Source: a virus
Strand: one strand, 5' to 3'
IMG/VR virus record: IMGVR_UViG_3300035698_015263
Coordinates: 1-24,659 of that record
DNA length: 24,659 nt
Position 1 is the stretch's first letter. Each line of letters starts with the position of its first letter. Below, piece by piece: positions 1 to 6,168 of the stretch. The translations under genes were made by a program, and so were the position numbers. Below the pieces are notes generated by a model. That model did no database searches. It was given only the letters and a program-made list of their open reading frames with translations, and was not told the DNA's origin.

Positions 1-2
1 GG

Positions 3-956
3 GGGACAAGCAACCGGCCAGGCCTTGAATCGCAAACATACAAATATAAAGACACTTGCGGAAAGTGCGGTGCTGTCAGAATTGACAAGCAGCTCGGACT
101 TGAGAAAACCCCGGAAGAATATGTTTCAAATATGGTTGATGTATTCCGGGAAGTCAGAAGGGTGCTGAAAGATGATGGAACGTGCTGGCTTAATTTGGGT
201 GATAGTTATTCTTCAAATGGAACCGGGTCTGTAAATGATAATGTCTCAACCCTCGGCGGCGGTAAATTAACTCAACAAGTAGCCAGCGTGAGGCCGAGCA
301 AGGACGAGTGTGGGCTTAAACCAAAAAACCTAATCGGTATCCCGTGGCGTGTAGCCTTAGCACTTCAGTCCGATGGTTGGTATCTCAGGCAAGATATAAT
401 TTGGCACAAGCCGAACCCGATGCCGGAAAGCGTAAAAGACCGATGCACGAAAAGCCATGAGTATATATTTTTATTAAGCAAGTCGGCTAAATATTATTAT
501 GATGCCGATGCGATAAAAGAGCCACAAGAAGAGTATGAAAGAAAACGGCGACTGCGGGAAAAATCACAGGGTTTGAAATCGACTTATAAAATAGCTTCTG
601 AAGGGAAAACTGGCCAGACGCCGCAATCTGGATCCGGCAGCGTTAAAAATGTTCAAAAACGCCACGAATTGGCAGAGATCGGGACCCGGAATAAACGCTC
701 AGTCTGGACAATACCAACAAAACCATTCCCTCAAGCCCACTTCGCAGTCTTTCCCCCGGCATTAATCGAGCCATGTATTTTAGCAGGATGCCCGAAAAGT
801 GAGACAGTGCTTGACCCGTTCATGGGAAGTGGAACAACGGCGCTTGTATCTTATAAGCACGACCGGAAGTTTTTAGGGATAGAATTAAATCAAGAATATA
901 TTTCAATGGCAATCAAGCGAATAGACAAGGAAACAGCGCAAAGGAAATTATTCTAA
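3..956 (+). CDS. DNA methyltransferase (N4-cytosine/N6-adenine type), 5' end missing
   Basis: The reading frame is open from the first bases of the window, so the gene starts upstream; 317 residues are visible. The ATG at 132 is internal, because the residues before it (CGKCGAVRIDKQLGLE, about residues 20-35 of the visible part) already belong to the family. The C-terminal part holds the SAM-binding motif DPFMGSGTT followed by GIEL. Before it come IWHKPNPMPES and SVWTIPTKPF, typical of phage and restriction-type amino-methyltransferases that put the catalytic (D/N/S)PPY motif N-terminal to the SAM motif (beta order). That catalytic motif must lie upstream of the window. The enzyme should methylate an exocyclic amino group of A or C in a specific DNA site, probably to protect phage DNA from host nucleases. 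Specificity cannot be read here. The stop codon overlaps the next ATG by one base. Confidence 0.93.
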   Translation, partial: GTSNRPGLESQTYKYKDTCGKCGAVRIDKQLGLEKTPEEYVSNMVDVFREVRRVLKDDGTCWLNLGDSYSSNGTGSVNDNVSTLGGGKLTQQVASVRPSKDECGLKPKNLIGIPWRVALALQSDGWYLRQDIIWHKPNPMPESVKDRCTKSHEYIFLLSKSAKYYYDADAIKEPQEEYERKRRLREKSQGLKSTYKIASEGKTGQTPQSGSGSVKNVQKRHELAEIGTRNKRSVWTIPTKPFPQAHFAVFPPALIEPCILAGCPKSETVLDPFMGSGTTALVSYKHDRKFLGIELNQEYISMAIKRIDKETAQRKLF

Positions 957-1171
957 TGCCTGAAAAAAGAATACCTCTTGCACAAAAATGTATGTATTGC
1001 GATGGCTGGGGCTGGAAAAGCACACCTGCAGGACCGGTCTTATGGTGCTCAATTTTAGAGAAATTTTTAGAAGGTGACATGCCTGGAGAACAAATACATC
1101 CGGAGTGCTGGGTGCTCAGGCAACCCGCTCCAACCAGGCGTGAATGCCTGCATTTAATCATAAAGGATTAA
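956..1171 (+). CDS. Small Cys-containing protein of unknown function
   Basis: A 71-residue ORF whose ATG shares a base with the stop of the methyltransferase (TAATG), which implies translational coupling. It contains a CxxC pair (CMYCDGWGW, residues 12-20) and further Cys at about residues 31, 51 and 64, so it may bind a metal. The CxxC-x-GWGW pattern recalls small zinc-knuckle proteins, but no family is recognised. It is kept as a real gene because of the tight coupling and the clean spacing to the next gene. Confidence 0.6.
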   Translation: MPEKRIPLAQKCMYCDGWGWKSTPAGPVLWCSILEKFLEGDMPGEQIHPECWVLRQPAPTRRECLHLIIKD

Positions 1172-1195
1172 CCCAAAACAAGGAGGTAAAGTCTA

Positions 1196-1585
1196 ATGAT
1201 TAATCGACAATATTATTTTCAGTGCGGGAACGTTGCAACCCATTATGTTCACATAGAGCATGGTTCGGGTTGTCCAAAATGTTCTGCCCTCCTGGTTGAG
1301 ATAACCGCCGAGTGTCCGGATTGTGGTAAAAGGATCACTGTCACCAAGCAGCAGGGGAATTTAAGCCGTTGCCGAGAATGCACCCTTGCTTTATACGGGC
1401 CCGGATATTTCAGAAAGCATAAAAAAAGGGAAAAGAAAATTCCACAGGTCTTGGCCCAGGCGCCCACCGTAAAACTAAACTATTTTGACCATGGCAGCAC
1501 AATATTTATTTGTTCCCTGCTGGCCTCTTCCGAGGTTATCAGGGGTCATGGCACCCGGCATGTTGCCAGTCCATACGGCTATTAA
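1196..1585 (+). CDS. Small zinc-ribbon-like protein
   Basis: A 129-residue ORF with a strong ribosome binding site (AGGAGG about 9 bases before the ATG). Three CxxC pairs lie in the first 65 residues: GCPKC, ECPDC and RCREC. They are spaced as in two or three small zinc ribbons. A Lys/Arg-rich stretch follows (residues 73-82, KHKKREKKIP), which could contact nucleic acid. The C-terminal third has no recognisable motif. The likely role is a small nucleic-acid- or protein-binding factor in the early operon; this is inference. Confidence 0.65.
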   Translation: MINRQYYFQCGNVATHYVHIEHGSGCPKCSALLVEITAECPDCGKRITVTKQQGNLSRCRECTLALYGPGYFRKHKKREKKIPQVLAQAPTVKLNYFDHGSTIFICSLLASSEVIRGHGTRHVASPYGY

Positions 1586-1628
1586 CATTTAACCCAGCAG
1601 CACCCAGGAAAGCAAAAAGGAGAATGAG

Positions 1629-2192
1629 ATGGAATTAAAATTTACAATCGACACAGAAGACCTTGGGTATTTTGATGAAAATGGAGATATGAGGGGTAAG
1701 TATTTAGAGGATCTAATTACTGAGGAACTTTCCAGAACAATAATGAAGGGCTTGTCCACAAAATTAGTATCGGATCAATTCAAAGCGTTTTCTGTAGCAG
1801 CCCAAGATAAGGTGATGGCTGAAATCAAATTAAAACTAGAAAATTTCCTTTCGGAAGAAATTGCATTAACTGATAAATGGGGAAAGGCAACATTTGTCGG
1901 CAGTTTTGAGGATCTGATAAAATCAAGATTCGATGAGGTTTTATTAAAACCCGTTAATTCGGATGGGAAACCGCTTCGGGGCTGTACTGCGGACGGGAAC
2001 ACATGGATAGAATGGAAGCTATCACATATCCTTGAGGGCAGGCTGAAAACAGAAATCAATTCCGCAAAAAAAGAAATAGACCGGGAGATTGACAAAAAAG
2101 TGAAGAGCGCACTTCAGGAGATGAAGGATGGTGCTATAAAGACTCAGGTAGACAGTGTTTTTTCGGCTATTCTTAAACAGGTCAAGGAATAA
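1629..2192 (+). CDS. Acidic helical protein of unknown function
   Basis: A 187-residue ORF with a good ribosome binding site (AAAAAGGAGAATGAG before ATG). It is rich in Glu, Lys and Asp and looks mostly helical. Helical stretches of alternating Lys/Glu are seen around residues 60-75 and at the C-terminus (residues 138-165), where a coiled coil is plausible. A short motif, GNTWIEWKL, lies near residue 125. No family is recognised. The spacing to the next gene is 13 bases and the gene sits inside the rightward early operon. Confidence 0.65.
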   Translation: MELKFTIDTEDLGYFDENGDMRGKYLEDLITEELSRTIMKGLSTKLVSDQFKAFSVAAQDKVMAEIKLKLENFLSEEIALTDKWGKATFVGSFEDLIKSRFDEVLLKPVNSDGKPLRGCTADGNTWIEWKLSHILEGRLKTEINSAKKEIDREIDKKVKSALQEMKDGAIKTQVDSVFSAILKQVKE

Positions 2193-2205
2193 AAAGGGGG
2201 TGCCC

Positions 2206-2835
2206 ATGAATCCGATAATTGACATAAAAGGAAAACGCGGGGTTTGGTACCAGGATGTTAATTATGATTCAAAAGAAGAAGTTTATTTTTTTTGGTGGCT
2301 CCAGGAGTTGGTGGCTGCAAAATATGTGCTTGAATTCGATTATCATTTAACCGCCCATCGTTTATCGGAGGCCGTAAAATACAGCTACGAAGAAGAATAT
2401 TTAACAAAAGTTAATAAGATCCGGAAAACCAGGACCAAAACCAAAGTTTTATATTCAGCGCATTTCTACAAGCCTGATTTCAAGATTGTGTGGGGCCTGA
2501 ATTCGTATAAGCTTTTTTACGGGTACCAGTGCGATGAAAAAAAATACCCGTTCTATATGTGGGCTTATGGCCGGCCATCCTGGATAGATGTCAAGGGTAA
2601 ATATAACCCGCGCGATTCCGATACAAAAGCCTTTGTAATGAACCAGAAGTGGATGTTTCAGCGGCATGACCTGTATGTTCAAGCGATCGTGCCGGAGTTC
2701 TTATTTGAACACACATTTTACCCTGAAAGATATCGATACACAGACGTTGCGCTCAGGCCCAGGAAAGGCGCCGCAGGCTTTACAACACTTCGCCAGTTCA
2801 TCACCGTTAAGATTTCGGAGGTTGCAGGATTATGA
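2206..2835 (+). CDS. Probable PD-(D/E)XK endonuclease (Holliday-junction resolvase-like)
   Basis: A 209-residue protein. The ATG at 2206 is chosen because AAAAAGGGGG lies just before it. An upstream in-frame start at 2155 would lie inside the preceding gene. The residues fit a PD-(D/E)XK nuclease core: a Glu pair in YDSKEEVYFFWWL (E24/E25), Asp in YKPDFKIVW (D91), and the D-x-K pair in WIDVKGKYN (D128, K130). The order and spacing are like small phage resolvases and T7 endonuclease I-type enzymes, which cut branched DNA during recombination and packaging. An insertion of about 35 residues separates the PD strand from the DxK strand. Assignment to a named family is uncertain. Its ATGA stop/start overlap with the next gene indicates co-translation. 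Confidence 0.62.
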   Translation: MNPIIDIKGKRGVWYQDVNYDSKEEVYFFWWLQELVAAKYVLEFDYHLTAHRLSEAVKYSYEEEYLTKVNKIRKTRTKTKVLYSAHFYKPDFKIVWGLNSYKLFYGYQCDEKKYPFYMWAYGRPSWIDVKGKYNPRDSDTKAFVMNQKWMFQRHDLYVQAIVPEFLFEHTFYPERYRYTDVALRPRKGAAGFTTLRQFITVKISEVAGL

Positions 2836-3185
2836 AAGATCAAATCATAAGACAAACATTTATTGACTTAACGGATGAAGTTAAGGGCGATCCTAATTTC
2901 TACAACCGATTTTTCAAGGTTGCCGTTGTAGCCCTTGAAAGCAACCTGAGGCCGTATCTGGAGGGTGGATATGAGTCTTTGCCCTTGGGGATAATAACTC
3001 AAAAAGGAAAGCAGTTTATATACAGGGGTGTTTACATGACATATGTTGAACATTATGATATGAAATGGGGTATGGAAAGGGGTTTTATTTCAGCCATAAT
3101 CGTAAAGAAAGACTCTATTTCATGTACTATCTGTGGAAAAGCTAATATGGGTTGGGTTTGTTCCAGTTGTGCAAAACTAAAATAA
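2832..3185 (+). CDS. Small protein with C-terminal zinc ribbon
   Basis: A 117-residue ORF that starts inside the stop codon of the nuclease gene (ATGA). The N-terminal 90 residues look alpha/beta with no known motif. The last 22 residues hold two CxxC pairs, SCTICGKANMGWVCSSC, which form a textbook small zinc ribbon. It is the last gene of the rightward operon, and the bidirectional terminator lies 23 bases after its stop. The role is unknown; a DNA- or RNA-binding accessory protein of the neighbouring nuclease is possible. Confidence 0.65.
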   Translation: MKDQIIRQTFIDLTDEVKGDPNFYNRFFKVAVVALESNLRPYLEGGYESLPLGIITQKGKQFIYRGVYMTYVEHYDMKWGMERGFISAIIVKKDSISCTICGKANMGWVCSSCAKLK

Positions 3186-3208
3186 ACCAGCAAAGCCAAG
3201 GAAAACAG

Positions 3209-3235
3209 AAAAGGCCGGCGTAATGCCGGCCTTTT
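3209..3235. terminator. Bidirectional Rho-independent terminator
   Basis: A perfect 11-bp stem (AAAAGGCCGGC / GCCGGCCTTTT) with a five-base loop (GTAAT), a T-rich run after it on the plus strand and an A-rich run before it. It works for both strands. It lies between two converging operons, the rightward one ending at 3185 and the leftward one ending at 3256. Confidence 0.93.
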
Positions 3236-3255
3236 GTTTTGCGTGTATGGTTATT

Positions 3256-3444
3256 TTATATAAGCTTGCTTAACCGGTTCTTAATCCGGCAAAGATCGTT
3301 TCGAATGATCATACTTGCCTGGTCGCGGACGATTTTATCACTTAACATATCTAAAAGCTTAATTCCGGCTATTGCAATTTTAATACAGTCTGCAATTTCC
3401 CGCTTTATTTCCTCCAGGCCCTTAACTGTCTCTTTTGTTCCCAT
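3256..3444 (-). CDS. Small helical protein, last gene of the leftward operon
   Basis: A 62-residue, mostly helical protein rich in Lys, Arg, Ile and Leu. A strong ribosome binding site (AAGGAGG, 8 bases before the ATG) overlaps the stop of the gene before it. The hydrophobic residues are spaced for an amphipathic helix pair, with a single Cys near residue 20 and one near residue 52. No family is recognised. It ends about 20 bases before the bidirectional terminator, so it closes the operon. Confidence 0.65.
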   Translation of the reverse strand: MGTKETVKGLEEIKREIADCIKIAIAGIKLLDMLSDKIVRDQASMIIRNDLCRIKNRLSKLI

Positions 3445-3457
3445 GATCCAATCCTCC

Positions 3458-3886
3458 TTACGTCAAAGCTAAAACCTCAGACACCAGGTCCGCATAATCT
3501 TCTGACGTTCGCCTATGTGCTTTGAAATACCGCCCCCAGGCACACACATAGTGCGCTGTTATGTTGCTGGTTTCATACTCGCACATCCTGAAGATCTCGG
3601 CGCCGTTAATGGTCCGGTGCTTTTCAGGCGGCAAAACTTCCAGTGCAGACATAAAAGTATTTTGTGAGATTTCAGTCCAGTCAGAGATTGCAATCCTGTC
3701 TTCTGCGTCCCGGATCCGGCTCATGGCTGCATCCGTTGTAATACAGACACACTCCGGTTTTGTTTTCAGGTATTCATCAACTGTGAGATTCCGACCGTGT
3801 GATTTGTGCGCTGTGAAATCGCAAAAGCCATTTTTCACGGTGGTATTAAGGTGAAGCTCCCCTGGTTTGTATATTACCATATCCAT
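3458..3886 (-). CDS. Phage protein of unknown function
   Basis: A 142-residue protein with a good ribosome binding site (GGGGAGGACAAATAAA before ATG) that overlaps the end of the preceding 43-residue ORF. Visible elements are DWTEISQNTFMSALEVLPP (residues 69-87) and ITAHYVCAWGRYFKA. The pattern of a Trp-x-Glu-Ile helix, a Leu-Pro-Pro turn and a later Tyr-rich helix is seen in small phage-encoded proteins of unknown function. A comparison with DUF1419 would be worth making; the resemblance is an untested impression. Part of the eight-gene leftward operon. Confidence 0.65.
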   Translation of the reverse strand: MDMVIYKPGELHLNTTVKNGFCDFTAHKSHGRNLTVDEYLKTKPECVCITTDAAMSRIRDAEDRIAISDWTEISQNTFMSALEVLPPEKHRTINGAEIFRMCEYETSNITAHYVCAWGRYFKAHRRTSEDYADLVSEVLALT

Positions 3887-3887
3887 T

Positions 3888-4019
3888 TTATTTGTCCTCC
3901 CCCTGTTCTTTTAAAAGTTGCCTGTATGGTTTGGTCCGGTACTTTTCCGTCAGCCTGTCAACATCATCGCTCATAATCCTATCCAAAAACTTGCCAAATA
4001 CTGTAATCCAGTTGTCCAT
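3888..4019 (-). CDS. 43-residue protein, unknown function
   Basis: A short ORF (starts MDNWITVFGKFLD, ends QGEDK) with a strong ribosome binding site, GGGAGG, 4 bases before the ATG. Its stop codon is one base before the ATG of the next gene, and its coding sequence contains that gene's ribosome binding site. Both points fit a real translationally coupled gene. The protein is charged and probably helical, with no family recognised. It fills what would otherwise be an unexplained gap in the operon. Confidence 0.55.
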   Translation of the reverse strand: MDNWITVFGKFLDRIMSDDVDRLTEKYRTKPYRQLLKEQGEDK

Positions 4020-4030
4020 TCAATCCTCCC

Positions 4031-4240
4031 TTATCCCGGCTGAAAACAGTCTGTGTCATAGCGAACAATCCAGGAATCCGAGCCCGCATATTTCAATAAT
4101 GCTGCGTAAATTGGTTCCCCGTCTTCGAATGCCCCAAAAACCTTGATCGTGGTCCGCGTCTTCTCAACTGCTAAACCTGCATCTTCTGCCTGCTTAACAA
4201 TGTTCCGAACCTGCGCGGTGGTCCCTATGCATGCTTTCAT
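4031..4240 (-). CDS. Small alpha/beta protein, unknown function
   Basis: A 69-residue protein beginning MKACIGTTAQVRNIVKQ. The ATG at 4240 is chosen because AAAGGGGG lies 4-5 bases before it. A longer in-frame start at 4297 has no such site and would overlap the PP-loop gene. The sequence suggests helix-strand-strand-strand: a helix at VRNIVKQAEDAG, then strands at TTIKVFGAF, PIYAALLKY and WIVRYDTD. The size and layout recall small RNA-binding or toxin-like folds, but no catalytic residue is evident. Function unknown. Confidence 0.6.
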   Translation of the reverse strand: MKACIGTTAQVRNIVKQAEDAGLAVEKTRTTIKVFGAFEDGEPIYAALLKYAGSDSWIVRYDTDCFQPG

Positions 4241-4253
4241 GGCGCCCCCTTTG

Positions 4254-4994
4254 TTATTTAGCATACCATCGGCTTGAATCATCAAGATACCAAGCATCGC
4301 AAAAGTCTTGCGGTGTCGGGTATGCCATTGTTTTTCCCTGAGAAACCCGCTTGTAATATAATTCAGCTATTCCTTTCTCAAATCGTTTGAAGAATTTAGG
4401 CCAGCGGTCACGGTACGCCTTGTGAATCTTTCCTGTTTTCTCTGAATGATAAGGGCATACAACACACCCTATCCGGTCAAAGCCTTCATCATACAAAGAC
4501 GGATAAGCCAAACCGTGTTCTTTGATAAAATCCCATATCTGCCATTCCTTCCAGTACAGGATGGGATAATACATAGTGCGACCCTTCCACTTATTTATCC
4601 GTGGTCGGCTTGCCCTTCGTGTGCTTTCCTCTGCCCTAATACCCAGAACTTGATCAGTGTCGGTTTTTTTAAGAAGTGTACAGCACCATCTAAGCCTATC
4701 ACTCGGTGGAACGTGTACTGACAGATCCCTCCAAAATGTTCTCTTATTTTTGTGAAATACACAATGCGGATAATTCTTGCGAATAAACCTGACAACCGCC
4801 GGTGCGTCTAATCCGGTAAACGAATATGATAGCGAATGCGGAAGACCCGATAGTTCCATTAATTTAGCTGTAACGATCGAATCTTTGCCACCTGAAAAGC
4901 CAACAGCTATATCAGCAGGCACATTTCCTTTAATGAATTTAATTGCTTCATCTGTCATAGCCTGAACAGAATCAAGCTTAGGAAAAAGTATCAT
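4254..4994 (-). CDS. PAPS/APS-reductase-family PP-loop enzyme
   Basis: A 246-residue protein of the adenine nucleotide alpha-hydrolase (PP-loop) superfamily. The ATP-pyrophosphatase loop VGFSGGKDS is at residues 31-39. GIRAEES (about 118-124) and ILYWKEWQIWDFI (about 145-157) are typical of phosphoadenosine-phosphosulfate-reductase-like proteins, including phage ones. Two Cys pairs, WCC (104-105) and GCVVC (177, 180), have the CC / CxxC arrangement of the [4Fe-4S] site of APS reductases. The C-terminal Glu-Cys-Gly-Leu-His catalytic tail of true PAPS reductase is absent, so simple sulfonucleotide reduction is doubtful. A sulfur-transfer or nucleic-acid-modification role (as for DndC) is an alternative. 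The ATG at 4994 is preferred because the stop of the preceding gene lies one base before it; a TTG at 5006 would directly abut the AAGGG sequence. Confidence 0.8.
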   Translation of the reverse strand: MILFPKLDSVQAMTDEAIKFIKGNVPADIAVGFSGGKDSIVTAKLMELSGLPHSLSYSFTGLDAPAVVRFIRKNYPHCVFHKNKRTFWRDLSVHVPPSDRLRWCCTLLKKTDTDQVLGIRAEESTRRASRPRINKWKGRTMYYPILYWKEWQIWDFIKEHGLAYPSLYDEGFDRIGCVVCPYHSEKTGKIHKAYRDRWPKFFKRFEKGIAELYYKRVSQGKTMAYPTPQDFCDAWYLDDSSRWYAK

Positions 4995-4995
4995 A

Positions 4996-5190
4996 TTAAT
5001 ATTCAACCCTTACATCAGTATGTTTGCCGCCGTCTTGCTTAACAAATACGCTATACTTGGTGAACGGGCGGAGCTTCGGATTTTCTATCCTGAAGACAAC
5101 CCAACTATCCCCGGCTGAATCTCTTATAATACCATCACCATATCCGCTATCAGCAAGTGTCCGCCATCGCTCATTTGTACTTGATCCCAT
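4996..5190 (-). CDS. Small basic protein of unknown function
   Basis: A 64-residue protein with a strong ribosome binding site (AAGGGGG, about 6 bases before the ATG). The sequence WVVFRIENPKLRP-TKYSVFVKQDGG suggests two or three beta strands with polar turns. No family is recognised. The stop is one base from the ATG of the PP-loop gene, so translation of the two is probably coupled. Confidence 0.6.
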   Translation of the reverse strand: MGSSTNERWRTLADSGYGDGIIRDSAGDSWVVFRIENPKLRPFTKYSVFVKQDGGKHTDVRVEY

Positions 5191-5228
5191 TTGAAACCCC
5201 CTTTGTTTGGTTATTAATAAGCCTATGC

Positions 5229-5252
5229 GGTGCTTCCATGGCTGGAAGCACC
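5229..5252. other. Perfect 9-bp hairpin inside the leftward operon
   Basis: GGTGCTTCC, a six-base loop (ATGGCT), then GGAAGCACC. It lies in the gap between the stop of the 130-residue gene (5265) and the start of the next leftward gene (5190). There is no T-run on the minus strand after it. It is therefore more likely an mRNA-stability or processing hairpin than a full terminator of the operon. Confidence 0.6.
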
Positions 5253-5264
5253 TTGTTAAGCCTA

Positions 5265-5657
5265 CTAAAACTGTTGGATTATAACGCCACCATCAAATTG
5301 TATAACCTGTGTGCGGTCACTAAGATACACAAGCGATTCAGTGTCATCATCAAGCTGTTGTTCACAGTCCGGGCAGGTATCACCTGTTTTACCGTCTTGC
5401 TCTGAAAGTCCTTCGCCACAATGCGGGCAGGTATCAAGCTCAAAGCCGTGTTCTCTGGCACAGTCAAGGATTGTGTCATATTCAGCATATTCACAGCAGA
5501 GAGCTATTACATCAAGTTCAACCGGTTCCCCTGTGTCCTCTTCGTACTGTTCAAGATAATCAAACAGCGCCTTTTTACCTTCATAAGAAAATTGATCTTG
5601 CCTACCCATTGCCTGAAATGCTTGCTCAAAGTCATAGGAATTGATTGATTGTATCAT
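5265..5657 (-). CDS. Acidic phage protein with embedded zinc ribbon
   Basis: A 130-residue protein starting MIQSINSYDFEQAFQAMGR. The ATG at 5657 is chosen because AAAAGGGGG lies 4 bases before it. The N-terminal 70 residues contain FSYEGKKALFDYLEQYEED, then PVELDVIALCCEYAEYD. This acidic layout is common in small phage and prophage proteins of unknown function. Two CxxC pairs follow, CPHCGEGL and CPDC, which form a zinc ribbon inserted before a conserved tail (SDRTQVIQFDGGVIIQQF). The strongly acidic character could suggest DNA mimicry, but that is speculation. Second gene of the leftward operon. Confidence 0.72.
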   Translation of the reverse strand: MIQSINSYDFEQAFQAMGRQDQFSYEGKKALFDYLEQYEEDTGEPVELDVIALCCEYAEYDTILDCAREHGFELDTCPHCGEGLSEQDGKTGDTCPDCEQQLDDDTESLVYLSDRTQVIQFDGGVIIQQF

Positions 5658-5668
5658 AATGCCCCCTT

Positions 5669-5779
5669 TTAATTGGTTAAGATTAGAAAGATTGTGCAAG
5701 CAGCCCAAACAAGCCACGCGGCTGAAAGTAGCAGTTTGTCGATGATGTTCATACCTGCAAACCTGTATTTTTTACCCAT
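5669..5779 (-). CDS. 36-residue membrane peptide, first gene of the leftward operon
   Basis: A very short ORF (starts MGKKYRFAG) with a strong ribosome binding site, AAAAGGAGGACAAT, directly before the ATG. A basic N-terminus is followed by one hydrophobic segment (LLLSAAWLVWAACTIFLIL, residues 16-34). It should insert into the inner membrane. It is the promoter-proximal gene of the leftward operon, and its end overlaps the ribosome binding site region of the next gene. Function unknown. Confidence 0.55.
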   Translation of the reverse strand: MGKKYRFAGMNIIDKLLLSAAWLVWAACTIFLILTN

Positions 5780-5808
5780 ATTGTCCTCCTTTTGAGTGTT
5801 TGTGTTTG

Positions 5809-5844
5809 ATTATATGTAACGCAAGACCCATGCCACACTGTCAA
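5809..5844 (-). promoter_or_regulatory. Candidate leftward promoter elements
   Basis: On the minus strand a perfect TTGACA (5839-5844) and a perfect TATAAT (5809-5814) occur in the correct order, 30 bases before the first leftward ATG. The spacer is 24 bases, too long for one standard sigma-70 promoter. Either TATAAT works with another -35 sequence or TTGACA pairs with an overlapping weaker -10 (TTACAT). Confidence 0.4.
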
Positions 5845-5905
5845 GACTATCGAGATAAATAGGCAAATAGTTCTAACGTGCTGATAATGAAGGCAGATAT
5901 TAATA

Positions 5906-5920
5906 TCAGGGTAACCCTGA
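5906..5920. promoter_or_regulatory. 15-bp palindrome, possible operator
   Basis: TCAGGGT-A-ACCCTGA: two perfect 7-bp arms around one central base, the form of a dimeric repressor site. It lies about 60 bases upstream of the candidate leftward -35 sequence in the divergent control region. No cognate regulator is encoded in this window. Confidence 0.45.
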
Positions 5921-5955
5921 ATTGTGCAAGATGGTAAACAAACATGAACTACTTT

Positions 5956-5992
5956 TGACGAAAAACGGCACATTGACTGACGAAAAACGGCA
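5956..5992. repeat. Two 15-bp direct repeats, 22-bp period
   Basis: The 15-base sequence TGACGAAAAACGGCA occurs exactly twice, at 5956-5970 and 5978-5992. The 22-bp period is about two helical turns, so both copies face the same side of DNA. This is typical of paired binding sites for a regulator or for a terminase small subunit. It lies just upstream of the TerS gene. Confidence 0.75.
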
Positions 5993-6168
5993 AATAGTAC
6001 TTGACTCAAGATTAATTACCATTGTAATAATCAATCATCACATGCCGGACTTTGATCCGGTCACATCTCAAACCTCCTTGAAAACGCCTCTCCTCCCGGT
6101 GGGTGCCTGGGGGGAGGGGCCACCTTATTCGGGCAGAATGCACTCCACTAACCGAAAGGGCAGAAAGA

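Larger units (their letters stand above)
5780..6168. promoter_or_regulatory. Divergent control region between leftward and rightward operons
   Basis: A 389-base non-coding stretch between the first leftward gene and TerS. Both flanking operons read away from it. It contains a candidate leftward promoter, a 15-bp palindrome, two 15-bp direct repeats and a possible rightward promoter (TTGACT at 6001-6006, poor -10 match). A small hairpin (CCGGA-CTTTGA-TCCGG, 6045-6060) and a GC-rich imperfect hairpin at about 6089-6120 come shortly before TerS. No convincing ORF is seen in it. Confidence 0.65.

Noticed and set aside
132-956. ATG at 132 as the true start of the methyltransferase
   Set aside because: The same frame stays open to the window start and the upstream residues (CGAVRIDKQLGLE) belong to the family, so the ATG is internal.
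5229-5252. Terminator of the leftward operon
   Set aside because: No T-run on the leftward strand and strong coupled genes follow; a stability or processing hairpin is more likely.
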